From: Novosphingobium sp.
GTDB lineage: Bacteria > Pseudomonadota > Alphaproteobacteria > Sphingomonadales > Sphingomonadaceae
Assembly (NCBI RefSeq): GCF_039595395.1
Contig: NZ_JBCNLP010000006.1
Location: 5,001 to 69,000 of the forward strand
DNA: 64,000 bases
Direction: 5' to 3'
Shown here: positions 26,405 to 33,576 of the stretch, piece after piece
Layout: each line of letters begins with the position of its first letter
Position numbering within the stretch: position 1 is the stretch's first letter
The notes under the pieces: model-generated
Databases searched by the model: none
Seen by the model: only the letters and a program-made list of their open reading frames with translations
What the model was told of the DNA's origin: nothing
Made by a program: the position numbers and the translations under genes

Positions 26405-26528
26405 TAGATTTCGCTTATGATCCAGTCAGATCAAACGATTGGACCCATCTGGTTCCCGCGCCCATCCCGGTCTCACCGCTGCACAGATCCTTCCCCCCAG
26501 AAAAGGCAGCGAGCAGGAGACTGAAATC

Positions 26529-27689
26529 ATGGCAAAGATTCTCTGCGTTCTCTATCCCGATCCCGAAACCTCCTATCCGCCGCGCTATGCGCGTGACGAC
26601 ATTCCGGTGATTTCCGGTTACGCCAATGGCCAGACCGCGCCGACCCCCAAGGGTGCGCTTGGCTTCAACCCCGGCGATCTGATCGGCTGCGTTTCGGGCG
26701 AGCTGGGCCTGCGCTCCTATCTGGAAGGGCTGGGCCACGAGCTGATCGTCACCAGCGACAAGGACGGCCCCGACAGCGAGTTCGAAAAGCATCTGCCCGA
26801 TGCCGAGGTGGTGATCTCCCAACCCTTCTGGCCCGCCTATCTGACGCCTGAGCGCATCGCCAAGGCCAAGAAGCTGAAGCTGGCGCTGACCGCCGGGATC
26901 GGCTCGGACCATGTCGATCTGGAGGCGGCTGCCCGCAACCACATCACCGTGGCCGAAGTCACCGGATCGAACAGCATTTCCGTCGCCGAGCATGTGGTGA
27001 TGATGGTGCTCTCGCTGGTGCGCAACTATCTGCCCTCGCATGAGTACGCCGTGAAGGGCGGCTGGAACATCGCCGATTGCGTGGCGCGCAGCTATGATGT
27101 GGAAGGCATGCATTTCGGCACGATCGCGGCCGGGCGGATCGGCCTTGCGGTGCTGCGCCGCCTGAAGCCCTTCGGCCTGCATCTGCACTACACCGACCCG
27201 CATCGCCTCAGCCCCGAGGTCGAGAAGGAACTGGGCCTGACCTTCCATGAGGACGCGGAATCGCTGATCAAGGCGGTCGATATCATCAACCTGCAGATGC
27301 CGCTCTACCCCTCCACCGAGCATTTCTTCGACGACAGGAAGCTCAGCCAGTTGAAGCGCGGCGCCTATATGATCAACACCGCGCGCGGCAAGCTGGTCGA
27401 CCGCGATGCCATCGTCCGCGCGCTGGAAAGCGGGCAACTGGCAGGCTATGCCGGAGACGTGTGGTTCCCGCAGCCCGCCCCTGCCGATCACCCCTGGCGC
27501 ACCATGCCCAACAACGGGATGACGCCGCATATCTCGGGCACGTCGCTCTCGGCGCAGACGCGCTATGCGGCGGGCACGCTGGAAATCCTCGAAAACTACT
27601 TCGAGGGCACGCCGATCCGCGATGAATATCTGATCGTCGACTCCGGCGTGCTGGCCGGCACGGGCGCGAAGTCCTACAAGCTGACCTGA
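26529..27689 (+). CDS. fdh: NAD-dependent formate dehydrogenase
   Basis: A 386-residue D-2-hydroxyacid-dehydrogenase-type FDH, which oxidises formate to CO2 with NAD+ and needs no metal. By alignment with Pseudomonas sp. 101 FDH (offset +2), the catalytic residues are present: Asn148, Arg286, Asp310 and His334 (TPHISGTSL). The Rossmann motif is GTIAAGRIG (197-205). NAD-specific Asp223 is kept, but the next residue, Arg222 in the Pseudomonas enzyme, is Pro224 here. The ATG at 26529 follows AGCAGGAGA. A strong terminator follows. It would consume formate made by the nearby oxalate decarboxylase. Confidence 0.95.
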   Translation: MAKILCVLYPDPETSYPPRYARDDIPVISGYANGQTAPTPKGALGFNPGDLIGCVSGELGLRSYLEGLGHELIVTSDKDGPDSEFEKHLPDAEVVISQPFWPAYLTPERIAKAKKLKLALTAGIGSDHVDLEAAARNHITVAEVTGSNSISVAEHVVMMVLSLVRNYLPSHEYAVKGGWNIADCVARSYDVEGMHFGTIAAGRIGLAVLRRLKPFGLHLHYTDPHRLSPEVEKELGLTFHEDAESLIKAVDIINLQMPLYPSTEHFFDDRKLSQLKRGAYMINTARGKLVDRDAIVRALESGQLAGYAGDVWFPQPAPADHPWRTMPNNGMTPHISGTSLSAQTRYAAGTLEILENYFEGTPIRDEYLIVDSGVLAGTGAKSYKLT

Positions 27690-27704
27690 TCACGCCAACG
27701 CACT

Positions 27705-27741
27705 ACAAAACCGGTCCGGAATCTTTCCGGGCCGGTTTTGT
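27705..27741 (+). terminator. Terminator of formate dehydrogenase gene
   Basis: A 16-bp stem with one mismatch (ACAAAACCGG.CCGGA paired with TCCGGGCCGGTTTTGT) and a short loop lies 15 bases after the fdh stop. TTTTG at the end of the stem supplies the U-rich tract, and the structure could work from both sides. Confidence 0.75.
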
Positions 27742-27760
27742 GTGCCAGTTTATTGTTGCC

Positions 27761-27806
27761 GCATCGTTTTATACGAAAAACCGGTTCCCACTTTTTCGCA
27801 CGATGC
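27761..27806. repeat. 46-bp imperfect palindromic intergenic element
   Basis: Outer arms GCATCGT (27761-27767) and ACGATGC (27800-27806) enclose inner arms ACGAAAAA and TTTTTCGC around CCGGTTCCCAC. The core with GAACCGG and flanking poly-A/T resembles a short element that I recall as common between genes in alphaproteobacteria. It abuts the stop codon of the following LysR gene and may act as its terminator. Confidence 0.5.
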
Positions 27807-27807
27807 T

Positions 27808-28671
27808 TCATGGCCAAAGCGCCGGGCTTTTTTCCACGATCAGATCGGCCAGCGTGCCGATGGCGCCGCTCATGCGGGCGCTGCGCCCCACGACGACGAA
27901 GTCGAACTCGGCCAGTTCGGGCAATCCCGCCTCGGGCCCCATGGCCACCAACTGCCCTTCCGGATCGCCCAGCAGCAGGCGCGATTGCGCCATGATGCCC
28001 AGCCCCGCCAAAGTCCCGGCGCGCAGCCCGTTGAGGCTCTCGCTCGAACAGGCGACGAACCAGTTTCGCCCGGCATTCACCAGCGCCTCCATCGCCAGCG
28101 AACTGGTGATGGAGGAGGTGGGATAGATCACCAGCGGCACCGCGTCCCCCGCGCCAAGGCGGAAATCCTGATGCGCGATCCACAGCGGACGCTCGCGATG
28201 GACGACGATGCCGCGATCGTCACCCGCAGGCCGCTTGGCCAGCACCAGATCGAGCCCGCCGCCATCCAGCTTCTGGAACAGCGCCGAGGACAGGCCCACG
28301 GTCAGCTCGATGCTGAGCAGCGGATGCGCCTGCCCGATCTCGCGCAGCAGCGCGGAGAGGCGGGTGAGGGTGATCTCTTCCGAAATGCCCAGACGCACCC
28401 GCCCGCGCGGCGCGCTGCCCGCGAAGAAATCCACCGCCTGACGGCTGGCGTCGACGATCTTGCGCGCGAAATCGGCCAGCACCGCGCCATCCGGCGTCAG
28501 GCTGACGGCATGGGTGTCACGCTCCAGCAGGGGGCGTCCGCAGGCCAGTTCCAGCCGCCGGATATGCTGACTGACGGTGGACTGGCTGATGCCCAGAACA
28601 TGGCCCGCCGCGGTAAACTGGCGGGCATCGACCACGGCAAGGAAGGTTTTCAGCAGGTTGGTGTCAAACAT
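27808..28671 (-). CDS. LysR regulator divergent from oxalate decarboxylase
   Basis: A 287-residue LysR protein. The N-terminal winged HTH is TAAGHVLGISQSTVSQHIRRLE; the effector domain has GRVRLGISEEITLTRLSALL and GLDLVLAKRPAG. It is transcribed away from oxdC with a 152-bp gap, the classical LysR arrangement, so it is the probable activator of the oxalate operon, perhaps with oxalate or formate as ligand. Confidence 0.88.
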   Translation of the reverse strand: MFDTNLLKTFLAVVDARQFTAAGHVLGISQSTVSQHIRRLELACGRPLLERDTHAVSLTPDGAVLADFARKIVDASRQAVDFFAGSAPRGRVRLGISEEITLTRLSALLREIGQAHPLLSIELTVGLSSALFQKLDGGGLDLVLAKRPAGDDRGIVVHRERPLWIAHQDFRLGAGDAVPLVIYPTSSITSSLAMEALVNAGRNWFVACSSESLNGLRAGTLAGLGIMAQSRLLLGDPEGQLVAMGPEAGLPELAEFDFVVVGRSARMSGAIGTLADLIVEKSPALWP

Positions 28672-28823
28672 TGGTGGTCCATTCGAAATCGCAATGATTG
28701 TTATCGCTTGATCAAAATCACCCCATGGCGAAGATGTCTTTCACAGGAACGAGCCACTTCCACCTTAATTATTTTTAATATTGGCAAGATCCTGACACAT
28801 CTCCAACTATTGGAAGAATTGCC

Positions 28824-30080
28824 ATGAGTGATTATTCCCGTCGCAACATCATTGCGGCCGGTGCGATGGCGGCTGCCGCTTCCGCCGCCACGGCGGCCCA
28901 TGCCGCCAGTTTCGGCAACCCCGACCGGCCGCCTCAGGGCCGACGCAACCTGGCCAATGCCATTGCAGGAGAGGATCCGGGGCCGCAGAATCCGACGCTG
29001 GCCGGGCAGTTCCCCTCCTTTCAGGACCCGCCGGCCACCGATGTGGCGGGGATGGACCTGTTCTGGGCCTCCTTCAGCAATGCCCATAAGCGCATCCAGT
29101 CTGGCGGCTGGGCGCGCGAGGTCACGCAGGCCGATTTCGCGATTTCCGAGGCGGTCTCCGGCGTCAACATGCGCCTCGGGCCGGGCGGTGTGCGCGAGTT
29201 GCACTGGCACCAGCAGGCCGAATGGGCAGTGATGACCGACGGCAAATGCCGCATCACCGTGCTCGATGGTGATGGCCGGGCCGCCGTGCGCGACGTGAAG
29301 GAGGGTGACCTCTGGTATTTCCCGCCGGGCCTGCCGCATTCGCTTCAGGGCATCGGCTCGAGCGGCGCGGAATTCACGCTGGTGTTCGACAATGGCCGGG
29401 CGTCGGAATTCAACACGCTGATGCTGACCGAATGGATGGCGCATACCCCGCCCGAGATTCTGGCGCAGAATTTCGGCATGCCCGAGCGCGTCTTCCAGAA
29501 CATCCCCATGGACAATCTCTGGATCTATCAGGCCAAGGACCCTGTCCCTCCGCTGGCCGAGGCGCAGCGCGCCGTGGCCTCTCCGCTGGGCGAGCCCGAG
29601 TTCGAGTTCACTTTCTCGATGGGCGAGATGAAGGCCAACAAGGTCACCAAGGGCGGCAGCGTCAAGATCGTCGACACGCGCAACTTCCCGATTTCCAAGA
29701 CCATCGCCGCCGCGCTGGTCACGATCAAGCCGGGCGGTCTGCGTGAGCTGCACTGGCATCCCAATGCCGATGAATGGCAATATTACATCAAGGGCCAGGC
29801 GCGCATGACGGTCTTCAACACCGGCCCGCGCGCCATGACCGCCGATTTCCGCGCCGGCGATCTTGGCTATGTGAAGAAAAGCTTCGGCCATTATGTCCAG
29901 AACACCGGGACCGAGGATCTGGTCTTTCTGGAAATCTTCAAGGCCGACCGCTTTCAGGAGGTGTCGCTGGCGCAGTGGCTGGCCTGCACCCCGCCCGAAC
30001 TTGTTGCCCAGCATACCAATATGGACCCTTCGCTGATCCGTCAGTTCTCGAAGGCCCGCTGGGACGTGTTGCCGGCCTGA
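28824..30080 (+). CDS. oxdC: Oxalate decarboxylase, bicupin, Tat-exported
   Basis: A 418-residue two-cupin enzyme that splits oxalate into formate and CO2 using Mn and O2. Cupin 1 ligands are His127, His129, Glu133 and His172; cupin 2 ligands are His310, His312, Glu317 and His356. The lid over site 1 reads ASEFNT, keeping the catalytic Glu195 where Bacillus OxdC has SENS. The N-terminus SRRNIIAAGAMAAAAS with twin Arg is a Tat signal, so the folded, metal-loaded enzyme is exported to the periplasm. GGAAG precedes the ATG. It heads an operon with an NRAMP-like transporter, a small membrane peptide and a cytochrome c. Confidence 0.92.
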   Translation: MSDYSRRNIIAAGAMAAAASAATAAHAASFGNPDRPPQGRRNLANAIAGEDPGPQNPTLAGQFPSFQDPPATDVAGMDLFWASFSNAHKRIQSGGWAREVTQADFAISEAVSGVNMRLGPGGVRELHWHQQAEWAVMTDGKCRITVLDGDGRAAVRDVKEGDLWYFPPGLPHSLQGIGSSGAEFTLVFDNGRASEFNTLMLTEWMAHTPPEILAQNFGMPERVFQNIPMDNLWIYQAKDPVPPLAEAQRAVASPLGEPEFEFTFSMGEMKANKVTKGGSVKIVDTRNFPISKTIAAALVTIKPGGLRELHWHPNADEWQYYIKGQARMTVFNTGPRAMTADFRAGDLGYVKKSFGHYVQNTGTEDLVFLEIFKADRFQEVSLAQWLACTPPELVAQHTNMDPSLIRQFSKARWDVLPA

Positions 30081-30089
30081 ACGCCCGGC

Positions 30090-30133
30090 GAGCCCGGCAG
30101 CCACCCTGTCCCCAAACGAGGGCTGCCGGGCTC
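30090..30133 (+). other. Intercistronic stem-loop after oxdC
   Basis: GAGCCCGGCAGCC (30090-30102) pairs perfectly with GGCTGCCGGGCTC (30121-30133) across an 18-base loop, in the 85-bp gap between oxdC and the transporter gene. No T-run follows. It probably stabilises the upstream mRNA or lowers transporter expression relative to oxdC. Confidence 0.6.
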
Positions 30134-30165
30134 ATCATCCCGACCATTCCCAAGGAGCACCGACC

Positions 30166-31494
30166 ATGTCGCAGACGTCCTCGATGCCCTATGCGCCATC
30201 GGCGCTTTATACCTCTGCCGCATCATCCCGCAGCCGGGCGGCCACCTGGGCCAGATTGCTGATCGGGCCGGGCATGCTGGCCATGCTGGGCGAGAATGAC
30301 GGGCCCAGCATGCTCTCCTATGCCGCGACCGGCGCCAGCTATGGCATCGGTTTTTTCCTGCCCTTCATTCTGGTCACTTTCGCCGCCGCCTATGTCATTC
30401 AGGAGATGGCCATGCGGATCGCGGTGGTCACCGGGCGGGGCTATGGCGCGCTGATGTTCCAGCGCTTCGGCCAAGGCTGGGGCTGGGTTTCCGCCATCGA
30501 CCTGCTGGGCACCAATCTGGTCACCATTCTGGCCGAGGTGATCGCCATCCGCATCGGCATGGGCTTTTTCGGCATACCGGCCTGGGGCGCGATGCTGTGC
30601 GCTGTGGCGCTGATCCTGTGCAGTTCGCTGACCGGGCGCTATGCGCGCTGGGAGGCGGTCTGTGCCGGGCTGGCCGTCTTCAACCTGCTGTTTATCGTGG
30701 TGGCGGTGCTGGCGCATCCTTCCATGGCGCAGATCGCGCTGGCAACGGCCACATGGACACCTCTGCCGCAATCGGGCGTGGCGCAACTGCTGCTGGTGAT
30801 CGCCTCCAACGTTGGCGCCACGGTCACGCCATGGATGCTGTTCTTCCAGCAGAGCGCCTCGGTTGACAAACAACTCTCCGGCCCCGCCGCCCTGCGCCAG
30901 AGCCGGATCAACACCATGCTGGGCGCTGTCGTGGCGGCACTGGCGGGATGCGGCGCGCTGGTCGCGGCCAGCCCGCTGTTCATCCATCATATCGATCTGA
31001 GCAGCTTCGAGCAGGGCGCCGGTTTCGCGCAGGCCCTTGCGCAACTGCTGGGCCGCCCGGCCGGAGCGCTCTTCGCGCTGGGCCTGATCGAGGCGGGGGC
31101 GGTAGCGATGCTCACCATTTCGGCCAGCAGCGCCTATGCCGCCGGGGAATCGATCAAGGGCTGCGTCGCCAGCTTCGATGCCGATCCGAAGGCCGCGCCC
31201 CTGTTCCACGGCATCAACATCGGCATGGTGGTGATCGCGGGGGCCATCGTGCTGATCCCCGGCGTGCCGCTGATGGCCATCGTGCTCAATGCCAATCTGC
31301 TGGCGACGATCCTGATGCCCGCCGCGCTCACCTTCCTGCTGCTGATGGCCAATGACCGCGCGCTGATGGGGGATCAGGTCAATGGCCGCATGGCCAACAT
31401 CCTCGGCATCGCGATCACCATCGGCGTTTCGCTGGCGGCCACGGCCTGCGTGCTGGCCTCAAGCTGGCAGGCGGCGAGCCACTGGCTGGCCTGA
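30166..31494 (+). CDS. NRAMP-family-like divalent metal transporter
   Basis: A 442-residue protein with about 11 TM helices and the NRAMP fold. In TM1 the canonical DPGN metal motif is replaced by GENDGPS (residues 42-48). In TM6 the canonical M-P-H/N motif is replaced by ATVTPWM (218-224), so the metal-binding Met is absent. These changes resemble the NRAMP-related (NRMT) branch reported to carry Mg2+ and Mn2+. Its place after oxdC suggests supply of Mn for the cupin before Tat export, though transport of an organic acid cannot be excluded. An AAGGAG site precedes the ATG. Confidence 0.8.
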   Translation: MSQTSSMPYAPSALYTSAASSRSRAATWARLLIGPGMLAMLGENDGPSMLSYAATGASYGIGFFLPFILVTFAAAYVIQEMAMRIAVVTGRGYGALMFQRFGQGWGWVSAIDLLGTNLVTILAEVIAIRIGMGFFGIPAWGAMLCAVALILCSSLTGRYARWEAVCAGLAVFNLLFIVVAVLAHPSMAQIALATATWTPLPQSGVAQLLLVIASNVGATVTPWMLFFQQSASVDKQLSGPAALRQSRINTMLGAVVAALAGCGALVAASPLFIHHIDLSSFEQGAGFAQALAQLLGRPAGALFALGLIEAGAVAMLTISASSAYAAGESIKGCVASFDADPKAAPLFHGINIGMVVIAGAIVLIPGVPLMAIVLNANLLATILMPAALTFLLLMANDRALMGDQVNGRMANILGIAITIGVSLAATACVLASSWQAASHWLA

Positions 31495-31519
31495 ACCCCT
31501 TTCATTCGGGAGAACCCCC

Positions 31520-31669
31520 ATGAACACGCAGTCACGAACTTTGCCACAAACCCTGCCCCTCATGCCTCTCACCCTGTCCCAGCGGCGTCTGCTGATTGGC
31601 ATGCGCATTTTTCTCGGCCTGCTGGCGGTGCTGGCGGTCTATGATTTCGTGGCCGGCCTGTCATCGTGA
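31520..31669 (+). CDS. Small single-span membrane peptide
   Basis: A 49-residue peptide with a good ribosome site (GGGAGAA before ATG) between the NRAMP-like gene and the cytochrome c gene. Residues about 25-45 (LLIGMRIFLGLLAVLAVYDF) form one TM helix; the N-terminal half is polar with repeated TLPLMPLT-like elements. It is not recognised. Position and spacing (25 bp after the transporter, 31 bp before the cytochrome) indicate a real operon member, perhaps an anchor or subunit for the cytochrome or transporter. Confidence 0.55.
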   Translation: MNTQSRTLPQTLPLMPLTLSQRRLLIGMRIFLGLLAVLAVYDFVAGLSS

Positions 31670-31700
31670 GGCTAAACGTCGCAACGAAGGGTGTCGCACC

Positions 31701-32024
31701 ATGAAGCATCTGCTGCCTCTGACCATCCTGCTGCTGATGCCCGGACCGGCCCAGGCCGCCGCTTCGCCGGGCGCACGGATCGCCTTTGAGGGCGCGGCAT
31801 CGGGCGCCCCGCCTTGCGCCGCCTGCCATGGCGAGCACCTGCAAGGCACGCCCGCGCTCAAGAGCCCGGCGATCGCCGGGCTGACCGCCGATTATATCCT
31901 CGCGCGGCTGGACCATTATGCCGGGCCCTCCGGCCACAACCCGCAGATGAAGCAGGTGGCCACCACGCTGACCGCTCAGGAGAAGCGCGTGGTGGCCGAC
32001 TATCTGGCGGGGCTCAAGCGATAA
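31701..32024 (+). CDS. Periplasmic class I cytochrome c
   Basis: A 107-residue monohaem cytochrome. The signal peptide MKHLLPLTILLLMPGPAQA is followed by the haem-binding motif CAACH (about residues 39-43). Met in NPQMKQV probably gives the sixth ligand, and a C-terminal helix VVADYLAGLKR ends the fold. It is the last gene of the oxdC operon. An electron carrier is not needed for classical oxalate decarboxylase chemistry, so its presence is a hint of additional redox chemistry or of linkage to formate oxidation. Confidence 0.85.
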   Translation: MKHLLPLTILLLMPGPAQAAASPGARIAFEGAASGAPPCAACHGEHLQGTPALKSPAIAGLTADYILARLDHYAGPSGHNPQMKQVATTLTAQEKRVVADYLAGLKR

Positions 32025-32036
32025 TCGGCCATAAAA

Positions 32037-32060
32037 GCGGGGCCATCACTCTGGCCCCGC
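32037..32060 (-). terminator. Terminator between cytochrome c and minus-strand gene
   Basis: GCGGGGCCA-tcactc-TGGCCCCGC is a perfect 9-bp stem between convergent genes. On the minus strand it is followed by TTTT and lies 11 bases past the stop codon at 32071, so it chiefly ends that gene. Confidence 0.65.
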
Positions 32061-32070
32061 CCCTCATCGC

Positions 32071-32331
32071 TCAGCGATAGCGCCAGCCGCCATGCCAGCC
32101 ATAGCGATGGCCCCAATAGCGGTGACCGTCCCAATAGCCGTGGCCGGGATAGAACACGCCCACGGCCAGACCGGGAGCGACCACGACGGGCGCCGGTCCA
32201 TAATTGGGGTGGCAGGCGCCATAAGGACCGCGATGGAAGCCGCGACCACACCCCTGCGCCGCCTGAGCGGGCGTGATGGAGCAAAGCGCGGCGCTGACGG
32301 CAAGCGCGGCCAGCAGGATGGTTTTCTTCAT
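32071..32331 (-). CDS. Small secreted GCG/His/Tyr-rich protein
   Basis: An 86-residue protein with a signal peptide (MKKTILLAALAVSAALCSITPAQA) and a mature part beginning QGCGRGFHRGPYGAC, followed by a Gly/Tyr/Trp/His-rich tail. Short exported proteins with the GCGxGxHRGxxGxC pattern are widespread in alphaproteobacteria without known function. GGAGG nine bases before the ATG fixes the start at 32331. The two Cys could be bonded, and the His-rich tail might bind metal; both are guesses. Confidence 0.7.
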   Translation of the reverse strand: MKKTILLAALAVSAALCSITPAQAAQGCGRGFHRGPYGACHPNYGPAPVVVAPGLAVGVFYPGHGYWDGHRYWGHRYGWHGGWRYR

Positions 32332-32545
32332 GGATGCCTCCAATGTTGCAGCGGCCCTTGTCTCTTGGCCGACCCTGTTTGAACGCAGGCCCTGAGACTT
32401 CCCGTCGCGCTTTTCGGAAGATTTTTTCACGCCGGATCAGGGCGGCAGCGTCCGCCCATCAAACCTTTGCTCCGCCCCTGCCGCTTTCCCTGAATTGAGC
32501 GCCGTGCTTATCTGGCCAAACGGACTCACAATCAGGAATTGCGCC

Positions 32546-33472
32546 TTGCCCTATGATACCCGCCTGCTCTCGGGCGTGACCGTGCTGGTCGCGGTGGTGG
32601 ATGCCGGCTCCATGACGCGCGCCGCCGATGCGCTGGGTCTGACGGCATCGGGGGTAGGGCGCGCCATCGCCCGGCTGGAGGCGCGGCTGGGCGTCCGCCT
32701 GCTTGAGCGCACGACGCGCAGCATGCATCTCACCGATGAGGGGCGGCGCTTTTACGAAAGGGCGCTGCCGCTGCTCGACGGACTGGAGGAAGCTGCCCTC
32801 GATGCCTCGGGCACGGCGACGGTGGTGCGGGGGCGGCTGAGGGTCAATGTCGATCCCTTCTTCTCGCAGGTGGCGCTGCCCGGCCGCATCGCGGACTTTG
32901 TCGCGGCCCACCCGGAGCTTTCCACCGAGCTGATCATGCGCGACAGGATCGGTGATCTGATCGCTGACGGCTTCGATCTGGCGCTGCGCTATGGCGAGTC
33001 GCCGTCGAGCGGTTTTACCGCCCGCAAGCTGATGGAAACCCGCGTGATCACGGTGGCGGCGCCGTCCTATATCGCGCGGCGCGGACGGCCTGCCCATCCG
33101 CGCGATGTCGCCGATCATGATGTGCTCGACTTTTGGGATGCGCTGCGCGGCCGCCCCTATGAGTGGGAATTCCACCGCGACGACGAAATCGTCGAGATCG
33201 AGAAGCAGCCGCGCCTCGTCACCTCCGACGCGCGCACCATGCTGGAAACCTGTCTGGCGGGCGGCGGCATCGCCCAGGTGCTGGCTTTCGGCACGCAGGC
33301 GCTGCGCGACAAGGGCGATCTGATCGAGCTGTTCCCCGACTGGAGCGATGAGACCTTTCCGCTCTACGCCATCTATCCGTCACGCCGCCATCGGCCTGCG
33401 AAGGTGCAGGTCTTTGTGGACTTCATCACCGCCCTGATCGCCGAGGAGCTGGAGCAGCGCAGGCCCGGCTGA
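32546..33472 (+). CDS. LysR-family transcriptional regulator
   Basis: A LysR protein of about 308 residues with HTH TRAADALGLTASGVGRAIARLEARLGVRLL and a substrate domain with RLRVNVDPFFSQVALPGRI and DLALRYGE, as in the DsdC/YafC-type group. The most likely start is TTG at 32546, with AGGA nine bases upstream; longer forms from 32495 or 32503 lack a ribosome site. Neighbours are unrelated (secreted peptide, two-partner secretion pair), so the target is unknown. Confidence 0.85.
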   Translation: MPYDTRLLSGVTVLVAVVDAGSMTRAADALGLTASGVGRAIARLEARLGVRLLERTTRSMHLTDEGRRFYERALPLLDGLEEAALDASGTATVVRGRLRVNVDPFFSQVALPGRIADFVAAHPELSTELIMRDRIGDLIADGFDLALRYGESPSSGFTARKLMETRVITVAAPSYIARRGRPAHPRDVADHDVLDFWDALRGRPYEWEFHRDDEIVEIEKQPRLVTSDARTMLETCLAGGGIAQVLAFGTQALRDKGDLIELFPDWSDETFPLYAIYPSRRHRPAKVQVFVDFITALIAEELEQRRPG

Positions 33473-33576
33473 CGCCGCCCCATCAGAGAAAACACGGTCA
33501 CATGCTTAAAGAGGTCTCAACAGCCCCCTGATACATCTGCGGATCAGCATCGACAGCGCGATCCATAGAGAGACTT

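Noticed and set aside
27705..27806. Possible small RNA or tRNA between fdh and the LysR gene
   Set aside because: The two hairpins are explained by a terminator and a short palindromic element; no cloverleaf or conserved T-loop was seen.
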